Of a stretch of 64,000 nucleotides of DNA, positions 25,058 through 32,728 are shown in pieces. The stretch spans positions 58,076-122,075 of the forward strand of contig NZ_CAMQAZ010000004.1 of assembly GCF_946998835.1 (NCBI RefSeq), given 5' to 3'. The translations under genes and the position numbers were made by a program. How positions within the stretch are numbered: the stretch's first letter is position 1; every line of letters begins with the position of its first letter. A model generated the notes under the pieces. The model was not told the origin of the DNA. It was given only the letters and a program-made list of their open reading frames with translations, and did not search any database. The DNA comes from an uncultured Corynebacterium sp. Its GTDB lineage: Bacteria; Actinomycetota; Actinomycetes; Mycobacteriales; Mycobacteriaceae.

Positions 25058-25843
25058 ATGGAAATCATCATCGCCGATACAGAGGCCGAAGTCGCGAACA
25101 TCGCTTCGGACTACCTCGCTCACTACGCCAACAAAGGTGGAAACCTTGGTGTAGCGACAGGGTCGACCCCGCTTGCGACGTATCGGGAACTGATTCGTCG
25201 CCATCAGGCCGGTGATGTCACGTTCAAGGACTGCAGTTTCTTCGCACTCGACGAGTATGTGGGGCTCCCCATCGAGCATGAGCAGAGCTACTACCACGTG
25301 ATTCACAACGAGTTTTCCGATCACGTGGATGTCGACCCGGCGCGGGTCCATATTCCCGATGGCCTCGCAGACGACATTGGCGCTGCCTGCGAGGACTACG
25401 AACGCAAGATTATCGAGGCCGGCGGCATCGACATTCAGTTGCTGGGCATCGGCACCAATGGGCATGTCGGTTTTAACGAGCCCGCCAGCTCTTTCGGTTC
25501 CCTGACTCGCATTAAGACCCTGCACCCGCAGACCGTGCTGGATAACGCCCGCTTCTTCGACTCCGCCGAAGATGTCCCGTACCACGTGGTCACCCAGGGC
25601 CTTGGCACTATTTCACGAGCGGGTCATCTCCTGCTGCTAGCTACAGGCCTTGCAAAGGCACACGCTATCGCCGCTTCCATCGAGGGCCCGCTAAGCGCTT
25701 CCATGCCTGCGTCCGTATTGCAGCTGCACCCACGGGCCACAGTTGTGATTGACCAGGCCGCAGCCAGTGAGCTGAAGAACAAGGAGTACTACGAGTTCAC
25801 CTACGCTCATAAGCCGCAGTGGCAGAAGGATATGTGGAAGTAA
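25058..25843 (+). CDS. nagB: Glucosamine-6-phosphate deaminase
   Basis: It converts glucosamine-6-phosphate and water to fructose-6-phosphate and ammonia, the last step of amino-sugar use. The 261 residues match the family length. GVATGSTPLATY is the phosphate loop, LDEYVGL contains the catalytic Asp, and GIGTNGHVGFNEPAS carries the active-site Asn-Gly-His (ring-opening His) and Glu. ATVVIDQAAASEL is the C-terminal lid region. A strong Shine-Dalgarno (CAGGAG) precedes the ATG. No nagA or GntR-type nag regulator adjoins; a perfect 10-bp palindrome AGATTAATCT lies upstream at 24940-24949. Confidence 0.95.
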   Translation: MEIIIADTEAEVANIASDYLAHYANKGGNLGVATGSTPLATYRELIRRHQAGDVTFKDCSFFALDEYVGLPIEHEQSYYHVIHNEFSDHVDVDPARVHIPDGLADDIGAACEDYERKIIEAGGIDIQLLGIGTNGHVGFNEPASSFGSLTRIKTLHPQTVLDNARFFDSAEDVPYHVVTQGLGTISRAGHLLLLATGLAKAHAIAASIEGPLSASMPASVLQLHPRATVVIDQAAASELKNKEYYEFTYAHKPQWQKDMWK

Positions 25844-25849
25844 GAACAC

Positions 25850-25871
25850 ACGACTAGTAAGCGCTAGTCGT
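25850..25871. terminator. Candidate bidirectional hairpin between convergent genes
   Basis: ACGACTAG (25850-25857) and CTAGTCGT (25864-25871) form a perfect 8-bp stem with a 6-nt loop, between nagB and the CDF-like gene. The CDF-like stop codon lies in the right arm. There is no T-tract. Confidence 0.45.
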
Positions 25872-26484
25872 CGTCATCCATCTCCAGCTCGGGGTCTTCG
25901 GCACGCGCCTGCTCGTAGACTTCCTTCGCGGCCGTGAGATTAATGACGCCAATCACAAGCCCCACGACGATGTCTGGCCATGCGCTGAACCAGAAAATGG
26001 TGACCACTCCAGCGGCGAGGATGAGCAGGTTCGCCAGGACGTCATTACGCGCCGCCAACCATGCGCCGCGCATGAGCGCACTGTCGGCCTTGCGCAGGTT
26101 CATCAGCAAAATCGCGCAGACTAGATTGATGACCATCGCGATAATTGCCGTCCCCGACAGCGTTAGTGGCTCTGGCGGCTCACCGCTGACCATCTTCCAG
26201 ATGGCAGTGCCGAACGCCGCAATCGCCGGAATCAGAATCAGCCCGGCAAGGCCGAAGCTTGCTTTACGACGGCTCGCCAGCGACCAACCCAATGCGGTGA
26301 GAACCAGCAGGTTGATGAGGAAATCTTCAAGAAAGTCTGCAGCGTCGGCGAACAGCGCTGCGGAGCCAATAATTGAGGCAACAACTAATTCAATAAAGAA
26401 TCCGAGAAGATTCAGGCCTGCTACCCACGCAACAATTTTGCGGGCACGGTGATCCAAAGTTGATGAGGTAAACACGGAGGACAT
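25864..26484 (-). CDS. Cation diffusion facilitator-like membrane protein
   Basis: About 206 residues with five to six membrane helices, arranged as in the CDF/cation efflux family. SAALFADAADFLEDFLINL takes the place of the helix-2 HxxxD metal site, and AARNDVLANLLIL that of the helix-5 site. The usual histidines are replaced by Asp/Asn, and the cytosolic metal-binding C-terminal domain is missing: only a short acidic tail (EMDDDD) remains. Metal transport is therefore uncertain. The ATG at 26484 leaves room for the divergent lplA promoter; an ATG at 26508 is also in frame. Confidence 0.75.
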   Translation of the reverse strand: MSSVFTSSTLDHRARKIVAWVAGLNLLGFFIELVVASIIGSAALFADAADFLEDFLINLLVLTALGWSLASRRKASFGLAGLILIPAIAAFGTAIWKMVSGEPPEPLTLSGTAIIAMVINLVCAILLMNLRKADSALMRGAWLAARNDVLANLLILAAGVVTIFWFSAWPDIVVGLVIGVINLTAAKEVYEQARAEDPELEMDDDD

Positions 26485-26516
26485 CGTAACGCTCGGCGCG
26501 AGTACCATCGAAACCT

Positions 26517-27602
26517 ATGACCTCCGCACAGAAGTTCCACTCAGAAATGAAGGTTCCCGGCGGCAAATTGGTTGTCGCCGACTGTGAGACCACCGGTGAC
26601 ACGATTTCGTCGATAAGCATTTCGGGCGACTTTTTCCTCGAGCCCGACGAAGCCTACGACATCATTAATGACGCTCTCCTCGGTGCGCCTGCCGGGGACA
26701 ACACGGAGCGTTTACAGGCCCGACTCGATGCGGCGTTGAAGGATTTTGAGGATCAGTCTGGTCGCGAGGTGCGACTGCACGGTTTTGATACCCACGTCAT
26801 TGCCCAGGTCGTTCGCCGCGCACTGACACAGGCTGTCGACTTCACAGATCTGGAGTGGGAGGTGTTGCAGCCGGGTGTCCTGCCGACGGTGATGAATGTT
26901 GCTCTCGACGAGGTCCTCCTTGACCAAGTCAATTCCGGACAGCGCGGACCAACTCTGCGTTTCTGGGATTGGGATGATCGTGCCACTGTGATTGGTTCAT
27001 ATCAGTCTTATGTCAACGAACTCGAACCCGAGGGTGTAGAGAAGCACGATGTGCAAGTGGTGCGTCGTCTCTCCGGCGGTGGCGCGATGTTCATGGAGGG
27101 CGGCAACTGCGTCACCTACTCGCTCTATGTGCCAGAGAAGCTGGTCGCCGGTCTTAGCTACGTTGAATCCTACGAGTTCCTCGACCGCTGGGTCATCGCT
27201 GCACTTGCGCAGCTCGGCGTCAATGCGTGGTACGTCCCCATCAATGACATCACCTCCGATGGTGGCAAAATCGGCGGTGCCGCACAGAAGCGCCGTGGTT
27301 CGACAGTGCTTCACCATGTCACCATGAGTTATGACATCGACGCTGACAAAATGATGGAAGTCCTGCGCATTGGCAAGGCCAAGATTGCCGATAAGGGCCT
27401 GCGCAGCGCGAAGAAGCGCGTCGATCCGCTCCGCCGTCAGACTGGCGCCAGCCGCGCGGAAGTCATTGACACGATGAAGCAGACATTCATCAACCGCTAC
27501 GGTGCCACCGAGGCATCGCTTTCCGACGAGGACTTCGCTGCGGCGCAGCATCTTATTGACACCAAATACGGCACGGAGGGCTGGACTCACCGAGTCCCCT
27601 AA
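26517..27602 (+). CDS. lplA: Lipoate-protein ligase with N-terminal accessory domain
   Basis: It would attach lipoate to the E2 and H-protein lysines through lipoyl-AMP. The catalytic cofactor-transferase domain (about residues 110-345) carries RRLSGGGAMFMEGGN and the KIGGAAQKRRGS motif with the reactive Lys. Residues about 10-95 (VPGGKLVVADCETTGD, ISGDFFLEP) match the small accessory domain that bacterial LplA normally has at its C-terminus and that archaea encode separately as LplB. Here the order is reversed. TACCAT at 26503-26508, 8 nt before the ATG, is a plausible leaderless -10. Confidence 0.85.
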   Translation: MTSAQKFHSEMKVPGGKLVVADCETTGDTISSISISGDFFLEPDEAYDIINDALLGAPAGDNTERLQARLDAALKDFEDQSGREVRLHGFDTHVIAQVVRRALTQAVDFTDLEWEVLQPGVLPTVMNVALDEVLLDQVNSGQRGPTLRFWDWDDRATVIGSYQSYVNELEPEGVEKHDVQVVRRLSGGGAMFMEGGNCVTYSLYVPEKLVAGLSYVESYEFLDRWVIAALAQLGVNAWYVPINDITSDGGKIGGAAQKRRGSTVLHHVTMSYDIDADKMMEVLRIGKAKIADKGLRSAKKRVDPLRRQTGASRAEVIDTMKQTFINRYGATEASLSDEDFAAAQHLIDTKYGTEGWTHRVP

Positions 27603-27609
27603 CGTCCAC

Positions 27610-27633
27610 GCCAACTATCTAGCCAACTATCTA
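27610..27633. repeat. 12-bp perfect tandem duplication after lplA
   Basis: GCCAACTATCTA occurs twice in tandem (27610-27621 and 27622-27633), 8 bp beyond the lplA stop codon. Confidence 0.85.
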
Positions 27634-27695
27634 AATGAAGAAACTCTTCGGGAAAGAGGGTTAACTGGATAAAAAGTAAACCAAGGAGACTCGGC

Positions 27696-29606
27696 GTGGA
27701 CGACGCAGAACAACAACGCCCGAAGAAGAAACTAAGCCCTCTTGATGAAACCCTGGATAGAGCCCGTGCACTGCGTACTAAACGCGCAATCGGTCTCTAC
27801 CCTGCCAATATGCACCCAGGACTGGTGCCTGGCTTCAGTGTCGAAGAGCTGAAATACAAGTTCGGGCTGGACAAGCTTGTTTTCGGTGTCAACGCGGTGT
27901 TGATTATCGCCTTTGTGGTTTGGGGCATCACCAGCCCTGAAACAGTTTCCTCGGTTTCTTCGGCCGCTCTGTCGTGGGGCCTGAAAAACTTCGGCTGGCT
28001 CTTCAATGTCACCATGGTTATCTGTGTCATTGTGATGTTGGGTATTGCCATGTCCCGCTACGGCAATATCAAGCTGGGCAAGGATGACGAAGAACCGGAA
28101 TACTCCCGTTTTTCCTGGGTAGCCATGATGTTCGCTGCTGGTATCGGTGTCGGTATTTACTTCTTCGGCCCGTCTGAACCGTTGGCGTTCTATCATTCAC
28201 CGCCACCGCTGACGGTGGAGGCTCACACTGAGGAAGCGCTGCACCGAGCAGTTGCCCAGGCAAACTTCCACTGGGGTTTCTCACCATGGGCGCTGTATGC
28301 ACTGGTCGGTGGCGCACTCGCATACTCGACCTACCGCCGTGGCCGCGCCAGCTTGGTATCTTCGCTCTTCATGCCAATTTTGAAACGCACTGATGGCCCC
28401 ATTGGTCGCACCATCGACATTTTGGCGATCGTGGCGACGCTGTTCGGTACTGCTGCCTCCCTGGGTATTGCCACGCTGCAAATCGGTGAGGGTATTTCAA
28501 CGCTCGTCGGCTTTACTCCCTCGATGGCGGTACTTCTTGTAGTTATTTTGTTCTTAAGCGTCGGCTTTATTATCTCGGCAGTCTCTGGTGTGTCGAAGGG
28601 CATTCGCATTTTGTCGAATACCAACATCATGCTGACCTTCTTGTCACTCTTCTTTGTCTTTGTCGCAGGACCGACTCTGTTCCTGATTAACCTTCTGCCA
28701 TCGAGCATTTTGAACTACCTGGATAACTTCCTGGATATGTCCTCCCGCTCGTTGTCGTGGGGCCAGGAAACTCTGGACTTCCAGGCTGCGTGGACGATGT
28801 TCTACTGGGCGTGGTGGATTGCCTGGGCTCCCTTCGTGGGCATGTTTATTGCCCGCATTTCCCGTGGCCGCACAATCCGTGAGTTCATTTTGGTCACCAT
28901 CATCGTGCCGTCCTTTGTACTGATGCTCGCATTCTCTATTTTCGGCGGCACTGCTATCGACTTCGCCCGCAACAACGTCCCCGGCTTTGACGGCTCTGCC
29001 TCTTCCCAGCAGGTGCTCTATAACCTGATTGGCGAGCTGCCGTTTAGCGGTGTCGTCTCTGCCCTGGTGATTGTGATTCTGGCAATCTTCTTCATTACCT
29101 CTGCTGACTCGGCATCGGTGGTGATGGGCACGATGGCGTCCAAGGGCGATCCGGAGCCGAATAAGCTGGTCGTGGTTTGCTTCGGTGTTCTCATGATGGG
29201 CATCGCTGTGGTCATGCTCCTCACCGGCGGAGAGGATGCCCTGTCCGGCCTGCAGTCACTGACCATTCTGACGGCAATGCCCTTCGTGGTAATCATCATC
29301 GCACTGCTTATATCCTTCGTGAAGGACCTCAGCACCGACCCGCAGGCAATCCGCACCACCTTCGCCAAAACCGCGGTCCGCAACGCAGTCAAACGCGGTC
29401 TGGAAGAGTACGGCGATGACTTCGAACTGTCTGTTGAGCGCACTGACAAGGATCAGGGTGTCGGCTCCTCCGCGGGAGTCGAGTCCGGTATGGAACAGCT
29501 GACCGAGTGGTATCACCAGACCAACGAGATGACTGAGGCGACTGATGGAGGAGTCTCTGCCTCCGATGGCACGGGCGAGGAAGACACCACAGCGCAAAAG
29601 AGCTAG
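27696..29606 (+). CDS. BCCT-family osmolyte transporter (BetP/EctP-type)
   Basis: A 636-residue sodium- or proton-coupled carrier for betaine, ectoine, carnitine or a related trimethylammonium compound. It has 12 helices. The helix-3 glycine motif is MFAAGIGVGIYFFGPSEP, and the tryptophan-rich helix 8 signature MFYWAWWIAWAPFVG with FIARISRGRTIREF is diagnostic. Extended N- and C-termini (about 75 and 90 residues, the latter acidic) recall the osmosensing tails of corynebacterial carriers. The GTG start is set by AAGGAG 8 bases upstream. Which osmolyte is moved cannot be told. Confidence 0.9.
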   Translation: MDDAEQQRPKKKLSPLDETLDRARALRTKRAIGLYPANMHPGLVPGFSVEELKYKFGLDKLVFGVNAVLIIAFVVWGITSPETVSSVSSAALSWGLKNFGWLFNVTMVICVIVMLGIAMSRYGNIKLGKDDEEPEYSRFSWVAMMFAAGIGVGIYFFGPSEPLAFYHSPPPLTVEAHTEEALHRAVAQANFHWGFSPWALYALVGGALAYSTYRRGRASLVSSLFMPILKRTDGPIGRTIDILAIVATLFGTAASLGIATLQIGEGISTLVGFTPSMAVLLVVILFLSVGFIISAVSGVSKGIRILSNTNIMLTFLSLFFVFVAGPTLFLINLLPSSILNYLDNFLDMSSRSLSWGQETLDFQAAWTMFYWAWWIAWAPFVGMFIARISRGRTIREFILVTIIVPSFVLMLAFSIFGGTAIDFARNNVPGFDGSASSQQVLYNLIGELPFSGVVSALVIVILAIFFITSADSASVVMGTMASKGDPEPNKLVVVCFGVLMMGIAVVMLLTGGEDALSGLQSLTILTAMPFVVIIIALLISFVKDLSTDPQAIRTTFAKTAVRNAVKRGLEEYGDDFELSVERTDKDQGVGSSAGVESGMEQLTEWYHQTNEMTEATDGGVSASDGTGEEDTTAQKS

Positions 29607-29630
29607 CTGTCTGCCCGGCGTGGCGTTTTT

Positions 29631-29700
29631 AACTTCCCACTCAACTTCCCACTCGACATAACACTCTGGGAAGTTAGTGGGAAGTTAAGTGGGAAGCTCA
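29631..29700. repeat. Long imperfect hairpin built from GTGGGAAGTTAA-type units
   Basis: Three 11-12 bp units of the form GTGGGAAGTTAA lie at 29666-29700, and two in the opposite orientation at 29631-29653. The arms can pair over about 20 bp with one bulged base around a 14-15 nt loop. The element follows the BCCT stop by 24 bp and lies about 95 bp before hsdM. TTTTT (29626-29630) precedes the left arm and none follows the right, so it is not a standard plus-strand terminator. Confidence 0.8.
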
Positions 29701-29780
29701 ACAGCGCAGTGTCACGCACCCCTCGCACACCTGGTCGAGCCACACGATAGCCAATGAGCTTCAGGGTCCGCCCCTGCCGA

Positions 29781-29786
29781 TACACT
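29781..29786 (+). promoter_or_regulatory. Candidate -10 box, leaderless start of hsdM
   Basis: TACACT lies 7 nt before the hsdM ATG (29794) with no Shine-Dalgarno, consistent with a transcript starting at or next to the start codon. Confidence 0.4.
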
Positions 29787-29793
29787 TGGACCC

Positions 29794-31389
29794 ATGATTA
29801 CTGGTGCTTTGAAAAATGATGTCGACCGCATCTGGGACGTGTTCTGGACCGGCGGCATCACTAATCCAATGAACGTGATTGAGCAGTTCACGTACTTGCT
29901 TTTCCTCCGCCTCTTGGATGAGCAGCAAAATAGTATTGACCAGCAGCGTTCGTTGGGAGTACCAGTACCGGAGTCCCGCGATATTTTTGGCCCGGACCAG
30001 CAGCACTTGCGCTGGCGGGACCTCCTCGCCGTCACGGACCCAACCCAGGTCAAGAACCTTATGGCCGATGAGGTCTTCCCCTTCCTCCGCAATCTGGGCG
30101 CTGACACAAATGGCACTACTGGCGAAGGTGTGATGGCGCAGCACATGCGCTCTGCCAACTTCGGCATTGAAAACCCAAACACCTTAAAGTCTGTGATGAC
30201 GCTGATCAACAAACTGGATCTGCGCAACAAAGACTTCATGGGTGATTTGTACGAGTACATGCTCTCTAAGCTGAGCGTGTCCGGTACCAATGGTCAGTTC
30301 CGTACTTCCCAACTCATTATCGACTTGATGGTGGAACTGATGCGCCCCTCCCCCAGCGAGCGCATCATCGACCCCGCCTGCGGCACCGCGGGCTTCCTGG
30401 TCAACGCATCCGAGTGGATTCGCGATCACCACGGCGACGAGTTGATGAAAAAGTCGGTCCGCGACGAGTTCGAAGCGCACGGTCTTACCGGCTATGACTT
30501 TGACTCCACCATGGTGCGGATCTCTGCAATGAACATGTTCATGCATGGCTTTAACAGCCCGAACATTGCCTACCGAGATTCCCTGGGAACCATCCCCGAC
30601 GAAGACAAGGAAAGCTTCGACCTCATCCTCGCCAATCCGCCATTCGCGGGCAGCGTGGACGAAAGCAACCTGGATAAAGAACTCACCTCCCTTGGCAAGA
30701 CCAAGAAGACCGAGTTGTTGTTCATCAACCGTTTCCTGTCACTGCTCAGGATCGGTGGTCGCGCCGCCGTCATCGTGCCCGAGGGCGTTCTCTTCGGTTC
30801 GACGAAGGCGCACAAGGCGATTCGTAAAGAGCTGGTGGAAAACCAGAAGCTCGACGCAATCATCAAGCTGCCTTCGGGCGCGTTCAAGCCGTACACGGGA
30901 GTATCCACTGCAATTCTGTGCTTTACGCGCACCGATTCGAAGGCGAACGAGGACGTCTGGTTCTACGAAGTGCTTGCCGACGGCCGCTCGTTGGACGACA
31001 AGCGCACCGAGCTGTTGCCACTGAATTTGTTGGGACCTGTGCCCAAGGACCGCCTGCCTAAGGATGATGATCCAACCGACCGCCCCGAGCCGGTCGAGCT
31101 TACTGCGGAGCAGCATGAGAAGAACAACCTTCCCGATGTTGTGGCCCGCTTTGCTCTTCGCGAGACTTCCGAGCGTAAGCGTGCCCGCACCGAGCAAAGC
31201 TTCTGTGTGCCGGTAACTGAGATTGCGGACAATGACTACGACCTGTCAATGAACCGCTACAAGGAAATCGTCTTCGAGGATGTTGAGACCCGCGATCCGC
31301 TAGAGATTATTGCTGAAATTGAAGCGCTTGATGTCGAGATTGCAGCTGGCATGAAGGAACTCAAGGACCTGCTGGGAGGTGCAAAATGA
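29794..31389 (+). CDS. hsdM: Type I restriction-modification methyltransferase subunit
   Basis: The N6-adenine methyltransferase of a type I system, 531 residues. An N-terminal helical HsdM_N domain (about 1-150) is followed by the methyltransferase. Motif I, DPACGTAGFLV, binds S-adenosylmethionine near residue 192, and motif IV, NPPF, is the catalytic site near 281. GGRAAVIVPEGVLF is the later conserved segment. The stop overlaps the hsdS ATG (ATGA). It methylates the host site set by HsdS in an M2S complex and joins two HsdR subunits for restriction. Confidence 0.95.
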   Translation: MITGALKNDVDRIWDVFWTGGITNPMNVIEQFTYLLFLRLLDEQQNSIDQQRSLGVPVPESRDIFGPDQQHLRWRDLLAVTDPTQVKNLMADEVFPFLRNLGADTNGTTGEGVMAQHMRSANFGIENPNTLKSVMTLINKLDLRNKDFMGDLYEYMLSKLSVSGTNGQFRTSQLIIDLMVELMRPSPSERIIDPACGTAGFLVNASEWIRDHHGDELMKKSVRDEFEAHGLTGYDFDSTMVRISAMNMFMHGFNSPNIAYRDSLGTIPDEDKESFDLILANPPFAGSVDESNLDKELTSLGKTKKTELLFINRFLSLLRIGGRAAVIVPEGVLFGSTKAHKAIRKELVENQKLDAIIKLPSGAFKPYTGVSTAILCFTRTDSKANEDVWFYEVLADGRSLDDKRTELLPLNLLGPVPKDRLPKDDDPTDRPEPVELTAEQHEKNNLPDVVARFALRETSERKRARTEQSFCVPVTEIADNDYDLSMNRYKEIVFEDVETRDPLEIIAEIEALDVEIAAGMKELKDLLGGAK

Positions 31390-32546
31390 ACCAGTGGCCG
31401 ATGGTGAAGTTGGGGGATGTTTGCGATATTAAAATTGGAAAAACTCCCGCTCGAAAAAATAAAGCCTACTGGGGCGTAGGAACTCCCTGGTTATCTATTA
31501 AAGATATGAACCAGGGGGCTGTACTTTCAACAACATCAGAGCAGATTACTGATCTTGCAGTTCGAGAACTCAATATCACTCCATACCCGGCCGGGACCGT
31601 ATTTTTTTCGTTTAAACTGTCTATCGGAAAAGTAGGAATTTCAACGATTGAGCTATTTACCAATGAAGCAATCGCAGCAATCCTCCCAAAGGATTCGACC
31701 TCGCTAGATAAAAACTTCCTAATGGCGGCATTACGAGTTAGCGGAAATCTGACCAGTGGAAATGATGCAGTTCTTGGGCAGACCCTGAATAAAAAGTCTT
31801 TACAGCAAATCAGCATCCCCCTCCCTCCCCTCGAGGACCAGCGGAGGATTGCCAGAATATTAGGACACAGCACCCTCCAAAACTCAATTGTCAACAAGAC
31901 AATCAACAAACTGAATACTGCGAGACAGGGATGCATTGAAAAGTACGTCGCTGATCCATCGAAAACACCCCGTTTAGAAAGCCTTGCGAACCTTCAAGGA
32001 GGACTATCTCTAAGTAAAACCCGCGGGGTAAATCCAGTTGAGGTCGAATATCTACGAGTAGCAAATATTCAAAGAAATAATTTAATCCTCGACAATTTAA
32101 AGACTATTCGATGCACTGAGAAAGAACTCGAACGCTGCACCATTAAAGATGGCGATATCCTAATGCTTGAAGCTAATGCTAACCCGCTAGAAGTTGGTCG
32201 AGCGGCAGTTGCAAAGGTAGGGTCTCGACACTTGGTCTTCCAGAATCACCTTTTCCGTGTAAGGCCTACAGAGGTCAGCCCCATTGTCCTCAATGCCCTT
32301 CTGTCATCAGTATCAGTGCGAACACAGCTCCTTCGGTTGGCGAAGACTACTTCCGGCTTAAACACAATGACTATTTCACAAGCACGGTCGCTTCGTATAC
32401 CTCTGAGGGATGAATTAACAACTAGGGAATTTGAACGTCAACTCACTCGAATTGAACAACAGAAAAAGTTCCTCGCTGAGAAACAGTCACTTCTCGAAGA
32501 ACTCCACCAGTCCCTCGCAACCCGAGCATTCGCAGGACAGCTCTAA
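31386..32546 (+). CDS. hsdS: Type I restriction-modification specificity subunit
   Basis: The DNA-recognition subunit, 386 residues with two target-recognition domains. TRD1 starts MVKLGDVCDIKIGKTPAR; the central conserved helix is near LPPLEDQRRIARIL; TRD2 starts near RLESLANLQGGLSLSKTR; the C-terminal helix is the LTRIEQQKKFLAEKQSLL region. The gene is clearly richer in A+T than its neighbours and uses AAA, AAT and TTA codons freely, the usual sign of a horizontally exchanged specificity gene. The recognition sequence cannot be predicted. No second hsdS, invertase or inverted repeat for phase variation is present. Confidence 0.92.
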   Translation: MNQWPMVKLGDVCDIKIGKTPARKNKAYWGVGTPWLSIKDMNQGAVLSTTSEQITDLAVRELNITPYPAGTVFFSFKLSIGKVGISTIELFTNEAIAAILPKDSTSLDKNFLMAALRVSGNLTSGNDAVLGQTLNKKSLQQISIPLPPLEDQRRIARILGHSTLQNSIVNKTINKLNTARQGCIEKYVADPSKTPRLESLANLQGGLSLSKTRGVNPVEVEYLRVANIQRNNLILDNLKTIRCTEKELERCTIKDGDILMLEANANPLEVGRAAVAKVGSRHLVFQNHLFRVRPTEVSPIVLNALLSSVSVRTQLLRLAKTTSGLNTMTISQARSLRIPLRDELTTREFERQLTRIEQQKKFLAEKQSLLEELHQSLATRAFAGQL

Positions 32547-32728
32547 AGTCTCGGAATCATAGAAACGCTGATGCCGGATATCTCTCAACGAACCTACGCT
32601 TTGCGCGTTCTAGTGATTCACCGCCACTTGCCTCGATATACTCGACTCGTTGCATAAACGCTGTTGAATGCACGAACTACAGCACCCAGCCACGCACCGA
32701 CCCCAATCAGCAACCTTCGGAGGAACAC

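Noticed and set aside
31386..32546. Possible phase-variable hsdS
   Set aside because: No second or partial hsdS, no recombinase and no inverted repeats within the TRDs were seen, so shuffling is not supported here.
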